Below, piece after piece: positions 1-7,375 of a stretch of 18,188 bases of DNA. The notes beneath the pieces were generated by a model, which was given only the letters and a program-made list of their open reading frames with translations, ran no database searches and was not told the origin of the DNA. Position numbers and translations under genes: made by a program. Location: positions 1 through 18,188 of the forward strand of contig CAIUEQ010000008.1 in NCBI GenBank assembly GCA_903898215.1. Direction: 5' to 3'. The stretch comes from an uncultured Bacteroidota bacterium. GTDB taxonomy: Bacteria > Bacteroidota > Bacteroidia > UKL13-3. The first letter of the stretch is position 1, and every line of letters begins with the position of its first letter.

Positions 1-1
1 T

Positions 2-253
2 GGCGATCAACATATGCATGTTGGAATTGTTCATGCTCCAAATCCTGAAATGGCTTTACTGTTTGCAAAAGAACAATATGGAAGAAGAGGTATGAGTGTA
101 AATATTTGGGTGGTTGGTACACGCGATGTTTTTACCTCCGATTATGATGATACCGATATGTTTGATGTATCAGAAAAAAATTATCGCGAAGCCGGTGGAT
201 ATAAGGTAATGGAGAAAATAAATAAATACAAAAAGATAAATAAAATTAAATAA
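2..253 (+). CDS. paaB: PaaB, phenylacetyl-CoA epoxidase subunit B (5' truncated by window edge)
   Basis: Small structural subunit of the PaaABCE multicomponent monooxygenase, which epoxidises the aromatic ring of phenylacetyl-CoA in the cytoplasm. The reading frame is open to the left edge and reads GDQHMHVGIVHAP before the rest, so the ATG at 14 is internal and the true start lies outside the window. The family hallmarks are visible: HVGIVHAPNPEMAL, the run of small helices with YGRR, and the strand NIWVVGTRDV. These match the PaaB family, which is about 95 residues long; 83 residues are seen here. The C-terminus is a lysine/asparagine-rich tail (KINKYKKINKIK) typical of AT-rich genomes. It lies upstream of paaC and paaD in the usual paa order, with paaA expected just to the left. 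Confident by sequence pattern and by context. Confidence 0.9.
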   Translation, partial: GDQHMHVGIVHAPNPEMALLFAKEQYGRRGMSVNIWVVGTRDVFTSDYDDTDMFDVSEKNYREAGGYKVMEKINKYKKINKIK

Positions 254-287
254 TTAGTAGAGACGCTGCATGCAACGTCTTTACTAA
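254..287. repeat. 34-bp near-perfect palindrome between paaB and paaC
   Basis: It begins at the base after the paaB stop codon. The left arm TTAGTAGAGACG (254-265) pairs with CGTCTTTACTAA (276-287), and the centre contains the self-complementary TGCATGCA (267-274). Over the 17-bp half-sites, 15 positions pair; the exceptions are 260/281 (G with T, a wobble in RNA) and 266/275. There is no T-run after it, so it is not a standard terminator. The core AGAGACG...CGTCT resembles short palindromic elements with a GTAGAGACG core that I recall from many bacterial genomes, so it may be a copy of a dispersed REP-like repeat. It could also form an mRNA hairpin that sets the relative amounts of the paaB and paaC messages. 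Confidence 0.8.
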
Positions 288-310
288 TGCAATAACTCTG
301 CATTATAATC

Positions 311-1075
311 ATGAACGAAAAAACAACAATAGCAACCAAAGAATTGCTTTATAAAATTGCCGATGACCTATTAATTATCGGACACAGAAACAGTGAATGG
401 ACGGGGCTTGGGCCAATTTTAGAAGAAGATATTTCTTTCTCATCAATGGCACAGGATAAGATCGGACAATCAATGTCGGTATTTCAAATTTTACAACAAC
501 TTGGAGAAGGAGAACCTGATACAGTTGCCTTTAATAGAGCTTCAGAAAATTTTTATAATTCTCAGTTTGTTGAATTACCAAATGGTGAATATGATTTTAG
601 TTTGATGCGCCATTTTTTATATGACCATGCCGATCAATTACGCTTTGAAATGCTTGCTAAATCAAGCTTTGATCCGATAGCAAAACTTGCTCAAAAAATA
701 AAAGGTGAACTTAAATACCATGTTTATCATGCAAATATTTGGGTAACAAAACTTGGAAATGCAAATGAAGAAAGTCATTCAAGAATGCAAACTGCACTAA
801 ACGAATGTTGGAATTTTGCACTCGGAATGTTTGAAGAAAGTGAATTTGAAAACACTTTGATAAATGAAAAAATATTTGCAGGAGAAAATGAATTGAAGAA
901 AAAATGGCTGGAAAATATTTCGTTGATTTTAGAAAAAGCTTCTTTAAAAATTCCCGAAGAAAAAAACTGGAAACCTTTTTTTGGTGGAAGAAAACATATT
1001 CATACTGAATACTTAAAACCTCTTGTTGATGAAATGGGAGAAGTATTTAGTATTGACCCTGGTGTTGAATGGTAA
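311..1075 (+). CDS. paaC: PaaC, phenylacetyl-CoA epoxidase subunit C
   Basis: Ferritin-like structural partner of the catalytic PaaA subunit; together they form the core of the oxygenase that makes 1,2-epoxyphenylacetyl-CoA. The 254-residue protein has the expected family length (about 250). The N-terminal helix carries the typical stretch DDLLIIGHRNSEWTGLGP (about residues 18-35), followed by LEEDISFSSMAQDKIGQ and the helix with LMRHFLYDHADQLRFEML, the common pattern of PaaC proteins. Near the C-terminus, GGRKHIHTEYLKPLVDEM is also family-typical. PaaC keeps the four-helix fold but is not the iron-bearing catalytic subunit; that role is known for PaaA. It starts at an ATG, 57 bp after paaB, with the 254-287 palindrome in between, and is followed 19 bp later by paaD. 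Very likely part of one operon. Confidence 0.93.
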   Translation: MNEKTTIATKELLYKIADDLLIIGHRNSEWTGLGPILEEDISFSSMAQDKIGQSMSVFQILQQLGEGEPDTVAFNRASENFYNSQFVELPNGEYDFSLMRHFLYDHADQLRFEMLAKSSFDPIAKLAQKIKGELKYHVYHANIWVTKLGNANEESHSRMQTALNECWNFALGMFEESEFENTLINEKIFAGENELKKKWLENISLILEKASLKIPEEKNWKPFFGGRKHIHTEYLKPLVDEMGEVFSIDPGVEW

Positions 1076-1094
1076 ATTTTAATCTTTAAAATCT

Positions 1095-1583
1095 GTGGCG
1101 ATAACTGAATCCGAAATCTGGCAAGCACTTGAAGTAGTAAAAGATCCTGAAATACCAACTATTTCAATGACGGATATGGGGATTATTACGAAGGTGGAAG
1201 TGCGGGGTGAAAGCAGTGTTTATGTTGAAATGACTCCAACATTTGTTGGTTGCCCAGCAATAAAAATGATGGAACAACTAGTGCACGACAGATTGATTGA
1301 AGTTGGAATAAAAGAAGTTATTGTTAAAACAACTTTAGACAAACCCTGGGATAGCAATAAAATTTCAGAGCGTGGTTTGCTCTGTTTAAAAAAACACGGC
1401 CTTGCTCCTCCTCCAAAACATCAGGGAGAAATTACCGATGAACTTTTAGAAAATATTACCTGCCCTTTTTGTGAAAGCAAAAATGTAGAAATGAAATCTC
1501 CCTTCGGACCAACACTTTGCCGTAGTTTACATTATTGCAATAATTGTTTGCAAGCATTCGAACAATTCAAACCTATTGTTTAG
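1095..1583 (+). CDS. paaD: PaaD, Fe-S assembly-like subunit of phenylacetyl-CoA epoxidase
   Basis: Small accessory protein of the epoxidase operon, thought to help mature its metal centres. The N-terminal MIP18/DUF59-type domain is clear: EVVKDPEIPTISMTDMGII (about 13-31) and the conserved cysteine in TPTFVGCPA (Cys53). The C-terminal third holds a zinc-ribbon-like cysteine set: Cys123 and Cys126 (CPFC), Cys142, then Cys148 and Cys151 (CNNC). Both parts are characteristic of PaaD, and 162 residues is the normal length. The start is a GTG at 1095; no ATG with suitable spacing exists upstream. It is the last paa gene seen: paaE, the reductase subunit, does not follow, and the next 540 bp hold only repeats. 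No clear terminator is seen just after the stop codon. Confidence 0.93.
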   Translation: MAITESEIWQALEVVKDPEIPTISMTDMGIITKVEVRGESSVYVEMTPTFVGCPAIKMMEQLVHDRLIEVGIKEVIVKTTLDKPWDSNKISERGLLCLKKHGLAPPPKHQGEITDELLENITCPFCESKNVEMKSPFGPTLCRSLHYCNNCLQAFEQFKPIV

Positions 1584-1631
1584 AAAGTTGAATTACTAAA
1601 AAATATCTTGGTGATTTTAGCAGTAAAATTT

Positions 1632-2083
1632 AACCACTAAGAGCACTATGAAATTTCACTAAGAACACGAATTAAATTCCTCTACAGATTATAACATTTT
1701 AAAACTACATCTTGTGTTCTTTGTGTTTTCCTTAGTGCGCTTTGTGGTAAAAAAATAAACCACTAAGGACACAAAGGAAGTTTCACTAAGAGCACGATTT
1801 AATATCCTACAATTCTAACATTTTCAAAACTACAACTTGCGTTCTTAGAGATTTTCTTTGTGAGTTCAGTGGTAAAAAATAAACCACAAAGGGCACTAAG
1901 GAAGTTTCACTAAGAGCACAATTTAATATCCACTACAGATTTTAACATTTTAAAACTACATCTTGCGTTCTTTGTGTTTTCCTTTGTGCGCTTTGTGGTA
2001 AAAAAATAAACCACTAAGGTCACAAAGTAAGTTTCACTAAGAGTACGATTTAATATCCACTACAGATTTTAACATTTTCAAAT
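1632..2083. repeat. Tandem array of four ~126-bp palindromic units
   Basis: This fills the gene-free stretch 1584-2127. Units begin with AACCAC(T/A)AAG at 1632, 1758, 1882 and 2009, giving periods of 126, 124 and 127 bp; the fourth unit is cut off near 2083. Each full unit is an imperfect palindrome. A left arm of about 40 bp carries the words CACTAAG/CACAAAG at spacings of about 9, 14 and 9 bp. A central AT-rich spacer reads approximately CACTACAGATTTTAACATTT. A right arm reads as the reverse complement of the left, with CTTTGTG/CTTAGTG words ending in TTTGTGGTAA. Units 2, 3 and 4 are very similar in the left arm and spacer; units 1 and 3 are most alike in the right arm. I see no convincing coding sequence in it. 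Confidence 0.9.
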
Positions 2084-2115
2084 GGTTTGTTCATTTTCAT
2101 TTCAACTTCTCCTAT

Positions 2116-2123
2116 TATTTTCG
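2116..2123 (+). promoter_or_regulatory. Candidate -7 promoter element of the NlpC/P60 lipoprotein gene
   Basis: TATTTTCG fits the Bacteroidota -7 consensus TAnnTTTG at all but one position. A TTTG lies at 2086-2089, but the 26-bp gap is longer than the usual spacing of about 19-21, so the -33 element is uncertain. Transcription would start only a few bases before or at the GTG codon at 2128, predicting a leaderless or nearly leaderless message. Confidence 0.4.
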
Positions 2124-2127
2124 TGCT

Positions 2128-2661
2128 GTGAAATTTTATAAAATCTTCTTCAAGCTTTTTCTTTCGGTGATTATTTTTTCATCTTGTCATAGTCACAAAA
2201 AATTAAGCTCTAATCGTGCTTCAAAAGAAAAAGCATCTGAAAGAAAAGAATATTATTCAAAAAAATTTGATGTGAAACTTGATCGTGAATCAAACCTAAA
2301 ACTATATGCCGCTATTGATTCGTGGTTGGGCGTGAAATACAAATTCGGCTCTTGTACAAAAACCGGAATTGATTGCTCATGCCTTGTGAATGCGGTTTAT
2401 CGCGAGGCATATAATTGCAATACCCCACGCGACACAAAAGGTTTGTATGAGCAAATTAAAAAAGTTGACAGTGATGAACTACGAGAAGGCGATCTTGTTT
2501 TTTTTAAAATGAGTGAAGGAAAAATTGACCATGTTGGAATTTATCTTTCCAATAAAAAATTTGTACATGCATCAACAAAAGGTGGTGTGATGATTAGTGA
2601 TCTTGAGGAGGAACATTTTAAAAAATCCTTTAAAACAGGAGGACGATTAAAGTGCTCATAA
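2128..2661 (+). CDS. NlpC/P60-family lipoprotein, putative cell-wall endopeptidase
   Basis: Predicted peptidoglycan gamma-D-glutamyl-type endopeptidase anchored as a lipoprotein. The N-terminus has a basic start, a hydrophobic stretch and a lipobox-like IFSSC with Cys20 as the acylation site. A linker rich in Lys, Ser and Glu (about 21-55) leads to an NlpC/P60 domain (about 60-175). The catalytic set can be read: Cys83 in GIDCSCLV, His135 in KIDHVGIYL and His147 in FVHAS. The TPRDT segment (99-103) and the GDLVFF strand (121-126) are also typical. One oddity: the residue two after the catalytic Cys is Cys85, where this family normally has Gly (DCSGL/F). At 177 residues it is the usual length of the short Spr-like members. 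The start is GTG, chosen because it gives a complete signal peptide. It stands alone, between two repeat loci. Confidence 0.88.
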   Translation: MKFYKIFFKLFLSVIIFSSCHSHKKLSSNRASKEKASERKEYYSKKFDVKLDRESNLKLYAAIDSWLGVKYKFGSCTKTGIDCSCLVNAVYREAYNCNTPRDTKGLYEQIKKVDSDELREGDLVFFKMSEGKIDHVGIYLSNKKFVHASTKGGVMISDLEEEHFKKSFKTGGRLKCS

Positions 2662-2760
2662 CAGATAGAACCTTAAAACAAATTCGGGAGGAATTTACAT
2701 TTCATTCAAAACCCATTTCACTTTTACTGCTCTTTTTCTTTGTGCCTTTTTGAAAAAATT

Positions 2761-2841
2761 TAACCTCTAAGTGCACAAAGTTTAGAAAGTATCATCTTCC
2801 GTTTTTAGTAATTCTCATTGTGGTCTATGTGGTAAAAAATA
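2761..2841. repeat. Diverged single copy of the 126-bp repeat family
   Basis: A left-arm remnant TTAACCTCTAAGTGCACAAAG (from 2760) and a right-arm remnant CTCATTGTGGTCTATGTGGTAA (ending about 2834) surround a shortened centre with ATCATCTTCCG, matching the CATCTTGCG of the array at 1632-2083. A further half-arm, TTTTTCTTTGTGCC, lies at about 2733-2746. The rest of 2662-2868 has no gene that I can support. Confidence 0.65.
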
Positions 2842-2868
2842 ACATTCTCTTTTGGTGAACTACTATTC

Positions 2869-2898
2869 AAAAAAAACGCCCCGAATAATCGGGGCGTT
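2869..2898 (-). terminator. Rho-independent terminator after the T9SS hydrolase gene (bidirectional)
   Basis: A perfect 10-bp stem, AACGCCCCGA (2875-2884) with TCGGGGCGTT (2889-2898), closes a 4-nt loop. On the minus strand it is followed by a run of at least six T residues (the A-run at 2869-2876 on the plus strand). It lies 23 bp past the stop of the minus-strand gene ending at 2921. The other side is less T-rich, but it may also stop plus-strand transcripts arriving from the NlpC/P60 gene. Confidence 0.9.
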
Positions 2899-2920
2899 CA
2901 TCATTTTATTCTTTAAAAAA

Positions 2921-4468
2921 TTATTCGATCACCAAACGTTTCACTCCGCTTTTTCCATTTTCTAAAGTTACACGAACAAAGTAAATACCTTTGTTTAATG
3001 TAGCAGTATTAATTTGGCAAGAATGAGCATTTACATTTTCGTTAATCATACTACGACCAATCACATCAACAACTTCGATAGTTGAAATTTTACCTTGTGC
3101 AGATGGCATGTTGATAGTAACAAATTCTTTAGCTGGATTTGGATAAACCGAAAGCACATCATTTACTTTCACTTCATTAACACCTACTCCGGTAAAAGTT
3201 GCTAAATCAAATTGTGCTGCAATTCTAGGAACAACAAATCCAATAATAGTATCGATATAAGCTTTAGCTCTTGCTGCGCTCATATATGGATTGGTTAACA
3301 TTGAAAGTGAATCTGCAACATGTCCGTTAGCAGGAATTGGAATTCCATTAACAGGAACTGAAGTAATTCCATTCATTACACTATGATCCCACCATTCCCA
3401 TGGTGCACCTTCGTAAGGGAAAGAAGTATAAAAAGGATATAAATTATTTACTCCACCTGTAATTGATTTTCCTCTTACACTAAATACGTCAGTATATATT
3501 TTAGAGTTTAATTTATTATTAATTCCAACTGCATTAGCTTTTGGAATTGTTGTCAAAGCACCAGATGCGTTTGAGATAACTGTTACACCAGTTGTTGGTA
3601 CAACCACGTTTCCAATTCCAGGAGGTGCAAAAGGATCTGTAACACATTGCATACTTACCACAGGAAGACTATTTGCGTCTAACCAAGAAGAATCTCCAAG
3701 AGCACCACCGTAATTAAATATCATATGAATGTTTCCTGACAAATTTGTTTCGCCACCATAATTATAAAAAGGTAATCCACCCAAACCATTCCAATCACCC
3801 ATCACATCAACATTCACCATTGGAGAAAGATCTGCGCTTCTTAAAAATTTAGGTAATTCCATTTCTGATCTTTTGTCAACAGCACCAAGTCCAAGAGCAA
3901 CATATCCTCCTGTACCCTGTCCGCCAACAATAAATTTAGAGGTATCGATCTTATAAGTTGAAGCATTGCTTCTTAAAAAGCGTACACAATTTCTCACATC
4001 TTGCATAGCACGGAAAGTTGCGCGAAGCAAATCTCCTGTTGCTGTATCACGAATAGTTGAACTTGCATTCCATACCAAACGATAGTCAACTGCAACAGCA
4101 ACAAATCCTCTTTTTGCAAGGCGGGTACACATTTCAACAATGGTACTATCATCTTTGCTTCCGGTAGTTTGCTTGTTAATAATTGTAGGCAAATAACTTC
4201 CGGTATGAACCAGTAAAATAGTTGGTCTTGCTGCTAACGTATCACCTGTAGGTTGATAAATATCGCATTTTAAACTTACTGTAATAATCGGTTGTTGTCC
4301 GGGAACCTGACCATACAATAAATTTAACATACGATTAGTGTCGTATTGAATATTTGCGCTTTTAGTATAATTGGAAAAAATTTCCTGCATGTACCGTTGG
4401 GCAAACATTTGGCTGCTCGCAAAAAGCATAATTGCCAATGCAGCCGATTTTAGTAATGTGTTTTTCAT
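2921..4468 (-). CDS. Secreted alpha/beta-hydrolase-like protein with T9SS sorting domain; nucleophile Ser missing
   Basis: The N-terminus is a signal peptide ending ...SSQMFAQ (about 1-24). Residues 60-310 look like an esterase of the alpha/beta-hydrolase fold: strand ILLVHTGSY (84-92, oxyanion region), RGFVAVAVDYRL (120-131), the helix with AMQDVRNCVRFLR (154-166), then the elbow strand FIVGGQGTGG (179-188). The elbow normally reads GxSxG; here it is GQGTG (183-187), with Gly where the catalytic Ser should be. An acid-like Asp278 (CVTDPFAPP) remains. Residues 428-515 form a type A T9SS C-terminal domain: YPNP (442-445), VVDVIGR, GIYFVRV and a basic end KRLVIE. The product should be exported through the T9SS and anchored at or released from the surface. 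It lies 65 bp after the TonB-dependent receptor gene, in the same direction. Esterase activity is doubtful; a binding role or a non-canonical nucleophile (Thr186) is possible. Confidence 0.8.
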   Translation of the reverse strand: MKNTLLKSAALAIMLFASSQMFAQRYMQEIFSNYTKSANIQYDTNRMLNLLYGQVPGQQPIITVSLKCDIYQPTGDTLAARPTILLVHTGSYLPTIINKQTTGSKDDSTIVEMCTRLAKRGFVAVAVDYRLVWNASSTIRDTATGDLLRATFRAMQDVRNCVRFLRSNASTYKIDTSKFIVGGQGTGGYVALGLGAVDKRSEMELPKFLRSADLSPMVNVDVMGDWNGLGGLPFYNYGGETNLSGNIHMIFNYGGALGDSSWLDANSLPVVSMQCVTDPFAPPGIGNVVVPTTGVTVISNASGALTTIPKANAVGINNKLNSKIYTDVFSVRGKSITGGVNNLYPFYTSFPYEGAPWEWWDHSVMNGITSVPVNGIPIPANGHVADSLSMLTNPYMSAARAKAYIDTIIGFVVPRIAAQFDLATFTGVGVNEVKVNDVLSVYPNPAKEFVTINMPSAQGKISTIEVVDVIGRSMINENVNAHSCQINTATLNKGIYFVRVTLENGKSGVKRLVIE

Positions 4469-4533
4469 AAATTAATTTGTTTAGTTTAGAAAACGAAGTA
4501 ACAATTTTTTACTTAATAAAAAAGTATAAAATT

Positions 4534-7326
4534 TTATTTTCTTGCATCAAGTTCAAGTAATACGGAAAGGTAAGCAAGTCGTCCAACAAGTGGGCCTCCA
4601 TAAACCTGATACACCATATTATTTAACAAATTATTTGCTCCCATTTTCACTGTGCAATGTAAATTGGGAATACTTTTGCTCACTTGCGCGTCAACCATAT
4701 CATAACTTGCAACATTTCCGGTGAATTGCGGTGAACCTTCAAAAACAAAACCTTCTGTCCATTTATAATTTATACCATAACTAAGATGTTCAATTTCTTT
4801 TCCAAAAACCTTGATTGAAAAATCTCGTCCGTTAATTCCAATATTAAATTTATTTGTAGGTGTATTAAATGCCGGAATTAAATTATCTGTTGATCCATGT
4901 CTGTCGAGTTCATTATAGGAATGATTAAAACTAAATCCCAACTGTTTTTTGAAAAAATAATTGATACCAATAGTAAATCCGGTTGTGGTTACTTCATCTT
5001 TTGAATTTGTTGCAACACGATAAACAGTTGGTGTTGTATTTGGGAAAGGGTTGCCATTTGACCAATCTACTTTTGCTCCAATTTTATATCCTATAAAATT
5101 TTGGTACCAACTGTGATAAAAACTGATATCTAGAAAAAACTTTTTTTCAATTGTTGCACGATAACCTAATTCAATAGTTTGCACTTGCTCTGGTTTCACT
5201 GCATCAATATTAAAATATTGCATTTTATCGCGTCCGTAATTTAATGCAGTTACCAAAGAAGAAACGGTAACCAAACTATCAAAACCATGCAAATTTCCAA
5301 GCAAAGTTGCTCGTCCAACGTTGAGGTTGATATACTGATCACTTAGTGTTGGATTACGCAAAGCTGATGAAACAGACAATCGGAAAACATGTTCTTTTTG
5401 CACAAAAACAAAAGTAGCAGCAGGCGACCACAAGTAATTAAAGTTTTGGTTTTTATCTACTCTGTTCGTTACACCTATTCGAAGTTTATCGTCAAATATT
5501 TTTTTCTCGACACCGAGATAAATACCAAATTCTTTATTGTAAATTCTTTGGTTATCTGCTGTATCTAAAAAAATTGTTCCTTTAGAATATGGCGCATACA
5601 ATCTAAAGTTTCCACCTGTTTTAAAATCAAATTTCAAGAAGCTAAATTGATATTCACCCGCAACATGATATAAAGCTGATTGGTCAAAAAAACGAGATCC
5701 TCCTTGTCGGTTTGATAAGGAATTAATTGCATTAAGTGCTGAGTCAAACCTTGCTGTTCCGGGTTCAAATCGGGGAATATTGCTTCCGTTTTTTCCGATC
5801 CCATTTGCATAGTTTCTTGCAAGCTGATGAAAAAGATTAAGTGAATCGGGATAAGTGGCACGAAGAAAACTATCTACATATGCAACATATTGATTATTGG
5901 GAACAACTCCTATTGGCGGCCTGATAGTACTAATTCGTCCGCTATTGTAATCACCAATATTTTGGCTCCAATAATTGCTGTAATCATTTCCCCAATCATT
6001 ATCGGATTTTGCAGCATTTTGTAAAAGCACTCCGGAATTATAAATATCATAACTCTTCCCGGCATCTTCGTTTGTTGAATATAAACGTATAAAATATTTG
6101 CCTTGTTTTTTAAGCTCAATTTTGTTTTGAAAAAATAAAATATCTTTCAATGCAAAACGGTCGTCACCTTGGTAAATAGTTGAACCTGTTCCAAAATTAA
6201 AAGAATAAATAAGCTCATTTTCTTTATCAATTTTATAATGTAATGCAGTTCCTGCTTTTAAATTTTTTGTGTCGTAGTTTACAAGATTTGATTCTTTATA
6301 ACCATCTCGCAAAGTATATCCGTAACCTAGATAACTTAAATTTGGCGACTGGTAAAAACGTGGATTCACAAACTCATCGCCATAAGTATTCACCGCATCA
6401 TATCCTCCGGGGTTGGTTTTATTTACAGGTGATTGAGAGGTAGGAGATGTGTTTGCTGTTTGCCAATCACTTGCCTGCATGTAAAAAATATTGATCTTAT
6501 ATGCGAACTTCTCTTCCCCTTTTTTATTTTTAATAACTGCCGCCCACCTCACTGCAGTTTCTGTTAAATTACGTTCGCCAACTTTTACCTGTGCACTTAA
6601 TCCCGGATACAAAAACGGACTTTTTGTTTCCATATTTATAACTCCATTAAATGCTCCCGGGCCATAATAAGCAGAGCTTGCACCAACAACTAAATCCACT
6701 TTCTGAACATCTAATTCAGATGCTCCTAAAAAATTTCCTAAAGAAAAATTTAAACCCGGAGATTGATTATCAACACCATCAATTAATTGCAACGAACGAA
6801 CCGGTGAGGTGCTGTTAAAACCACGGGTATTTATTACTTTAAAACCGATGCTTGCCGACACTAAATCAACACCTTTTAAATGGCCAAGGCCTTCATAAAA
6901 ATTTGCTGCCGGGGTTTGCTTAATAGCCATTGCATCCATCGTTTCAACAGTAAGCGGTGCTTGCTTTTGGCGTTCAGTAATGCGTGAATCTGTTATTTGA
7001 ACTTCATTTAAATTTCTTGAGCTTTCCGTTATTTTTATATCGAGCGCTTTTGAAGAGTTGGTAACAACTATTTCAAGCTTTTCGAAACCCATATAGGAAA
7101 TAATAATTGTTACAGGGAACGATGCTACTTTTAAAGAAAAGGCACCATCAAAATCCGTTATAGCTCCCTTGATACTTCCTTTTACACCCACAGTAACACC
7201 CACAAGTCTTTCTCCGGATTTTTTATCACGCACCACTCCATTAATCACCAAATTATTTTGCGCAAAGGCAATTTGATTGATTGAAGAGAATAAAATAAAT
7301 AAAAATAAAAACGAACGAATTTTCAA
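4534..7326 (-). CDS. TonB-dependent outer-membrane receptor with carboxypeptidase-regulatory-like domain
   Basis: Energy-coupled outer-membrane importer driven by TonB-ExbBD. I place the start at TTG 7326, which gives a clean signal peptide (MKIRSFLFLFILFSS to AFAQ, about 1-22) and has GGAG six bases upstream. An upstream in-frame TTG at 7353 would add nine polar residues. Domains in order: a CarboxypepD_reg-like beta-sandwich (about 24-105, with GVVRDKKSGERLVGV and DFDGAFSL); a plug (about 115-235, with INTRGF, LIDGVD and YYGPGAFNGVINMETKSPF); then a 22-strand-type barrel of aromatic-rich strands to the C-terminus, ending LSVLLELDARK. At 930 residues it is a normal full-length receptor. No SusD-like partner is adjacent, so it is not a typical Sus pair; the substrate cannot be read from the sequence. 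A terminator lies upstream, between it and the cytochrome gene. The T9SS hydrolase-like gene follows after 65 bp and probably shares the message. Confidence 0.9.
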   Translation of the reverse strand: MKIRSFLFLFILFSSINQIAFAQNNLVINGVVRDKKSGERLVGVTVGVKGSIKGAITDFDGAFSLKVASFPVTIIISYMGFEKLEIVVTNSSKALDIKITESSRNLNEVQITDSRITERQKQAPLTVETMDAMAIKQTPAANFYEGLGHLKGVDLVSASIGFKVINTRGFNSTSPVRSLQLIDGVDNQSPGLNFSLGNFLGASELDVQKVDLVVGASSAYYGPGAFNGVINMETKSPFLYPGLSAQVKVGERNLTETAVRWAAVIKNKKGEEKFAYKINIFYMQASDWQTANTSPTSQSPVNKTNPGGYDAVNTYGDEFVNPRFYQSPNLSYLGYGYTLRDGYKESNLVNYDTKNLKAGTALHYKIDKENELIYSFNFGTGSTIYQGDDRFALKDILFFQNKIELKKQGKYFIRLYSTNEDAGKSYDIYNSGVLLQNAAKSDNDWGNDYSNYWSQNIGDYNSGRISTIRPPIGVVPNNQYVAYVDSFLRATYPDSLNLFHQLARNYANGIGKNGSNIPRFEPGTARFDSALNAINSLSNRQGGSRFFDQSALYHVAGEYQFSFLKFDFKTGGNFRLYAPYSKGTIFLDTADNQRIYNKEFGIYLGVEKKIFDDKLRIGVTNRVDKNQNFNYLWSPAATFVFVQKEHVFRLSVSSALRNPTLSDQYINLNVGRATLLGNLHGFDSLVTVSSLVTALNYGRDKMQYFNIDAVKPEQVQTIELGYRATIEKKFFLDISFYHSWYQNFIGYKIGAKVDWSNGNPFPNTTPTVYRVATNSKDEVTTTGFTIGINYFFKKQLGFSFNHSYNELDRHGSTDNLIPAFNTPTNKFNIGINGRDFSIKVFGKEIEHLSYGINYKWTEGFVFEGSPQFTGNVASYDMVDAQVSKSIPNLHCTVKMGANNLLNNMVYQVYGGPLVGRLAYLSVLLELDARK

Positions 7327-7375
7327 TGGGTTCTCCGAATTTTGGAAAACCAATTATGCAGAAAAAACCTGAAAG

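Noticed and set aside
254..287. Rho-independent terminator between paaB and paaC
   Set aside because: The stem is good but no T-run follows on the plus strand, and the operon clearly continues with paaC 23 bp later.
1584..2127. CRISPR array in the repeat-rich gap after paaD
   Set aside because: The repeats are about 126 bp, contiguous, palindromic and diverged, without short identical repeats separated by unique spacers, and no cas gene is present.
4542..4724. Small plus-strand open reading frames opposite the receptor and hydrolase genes (for example 4542-4724 and 6243-6443)
   Set aside because: They are antisense shadows of well-supported coding sequence and show no recognisable product, signal or start context.
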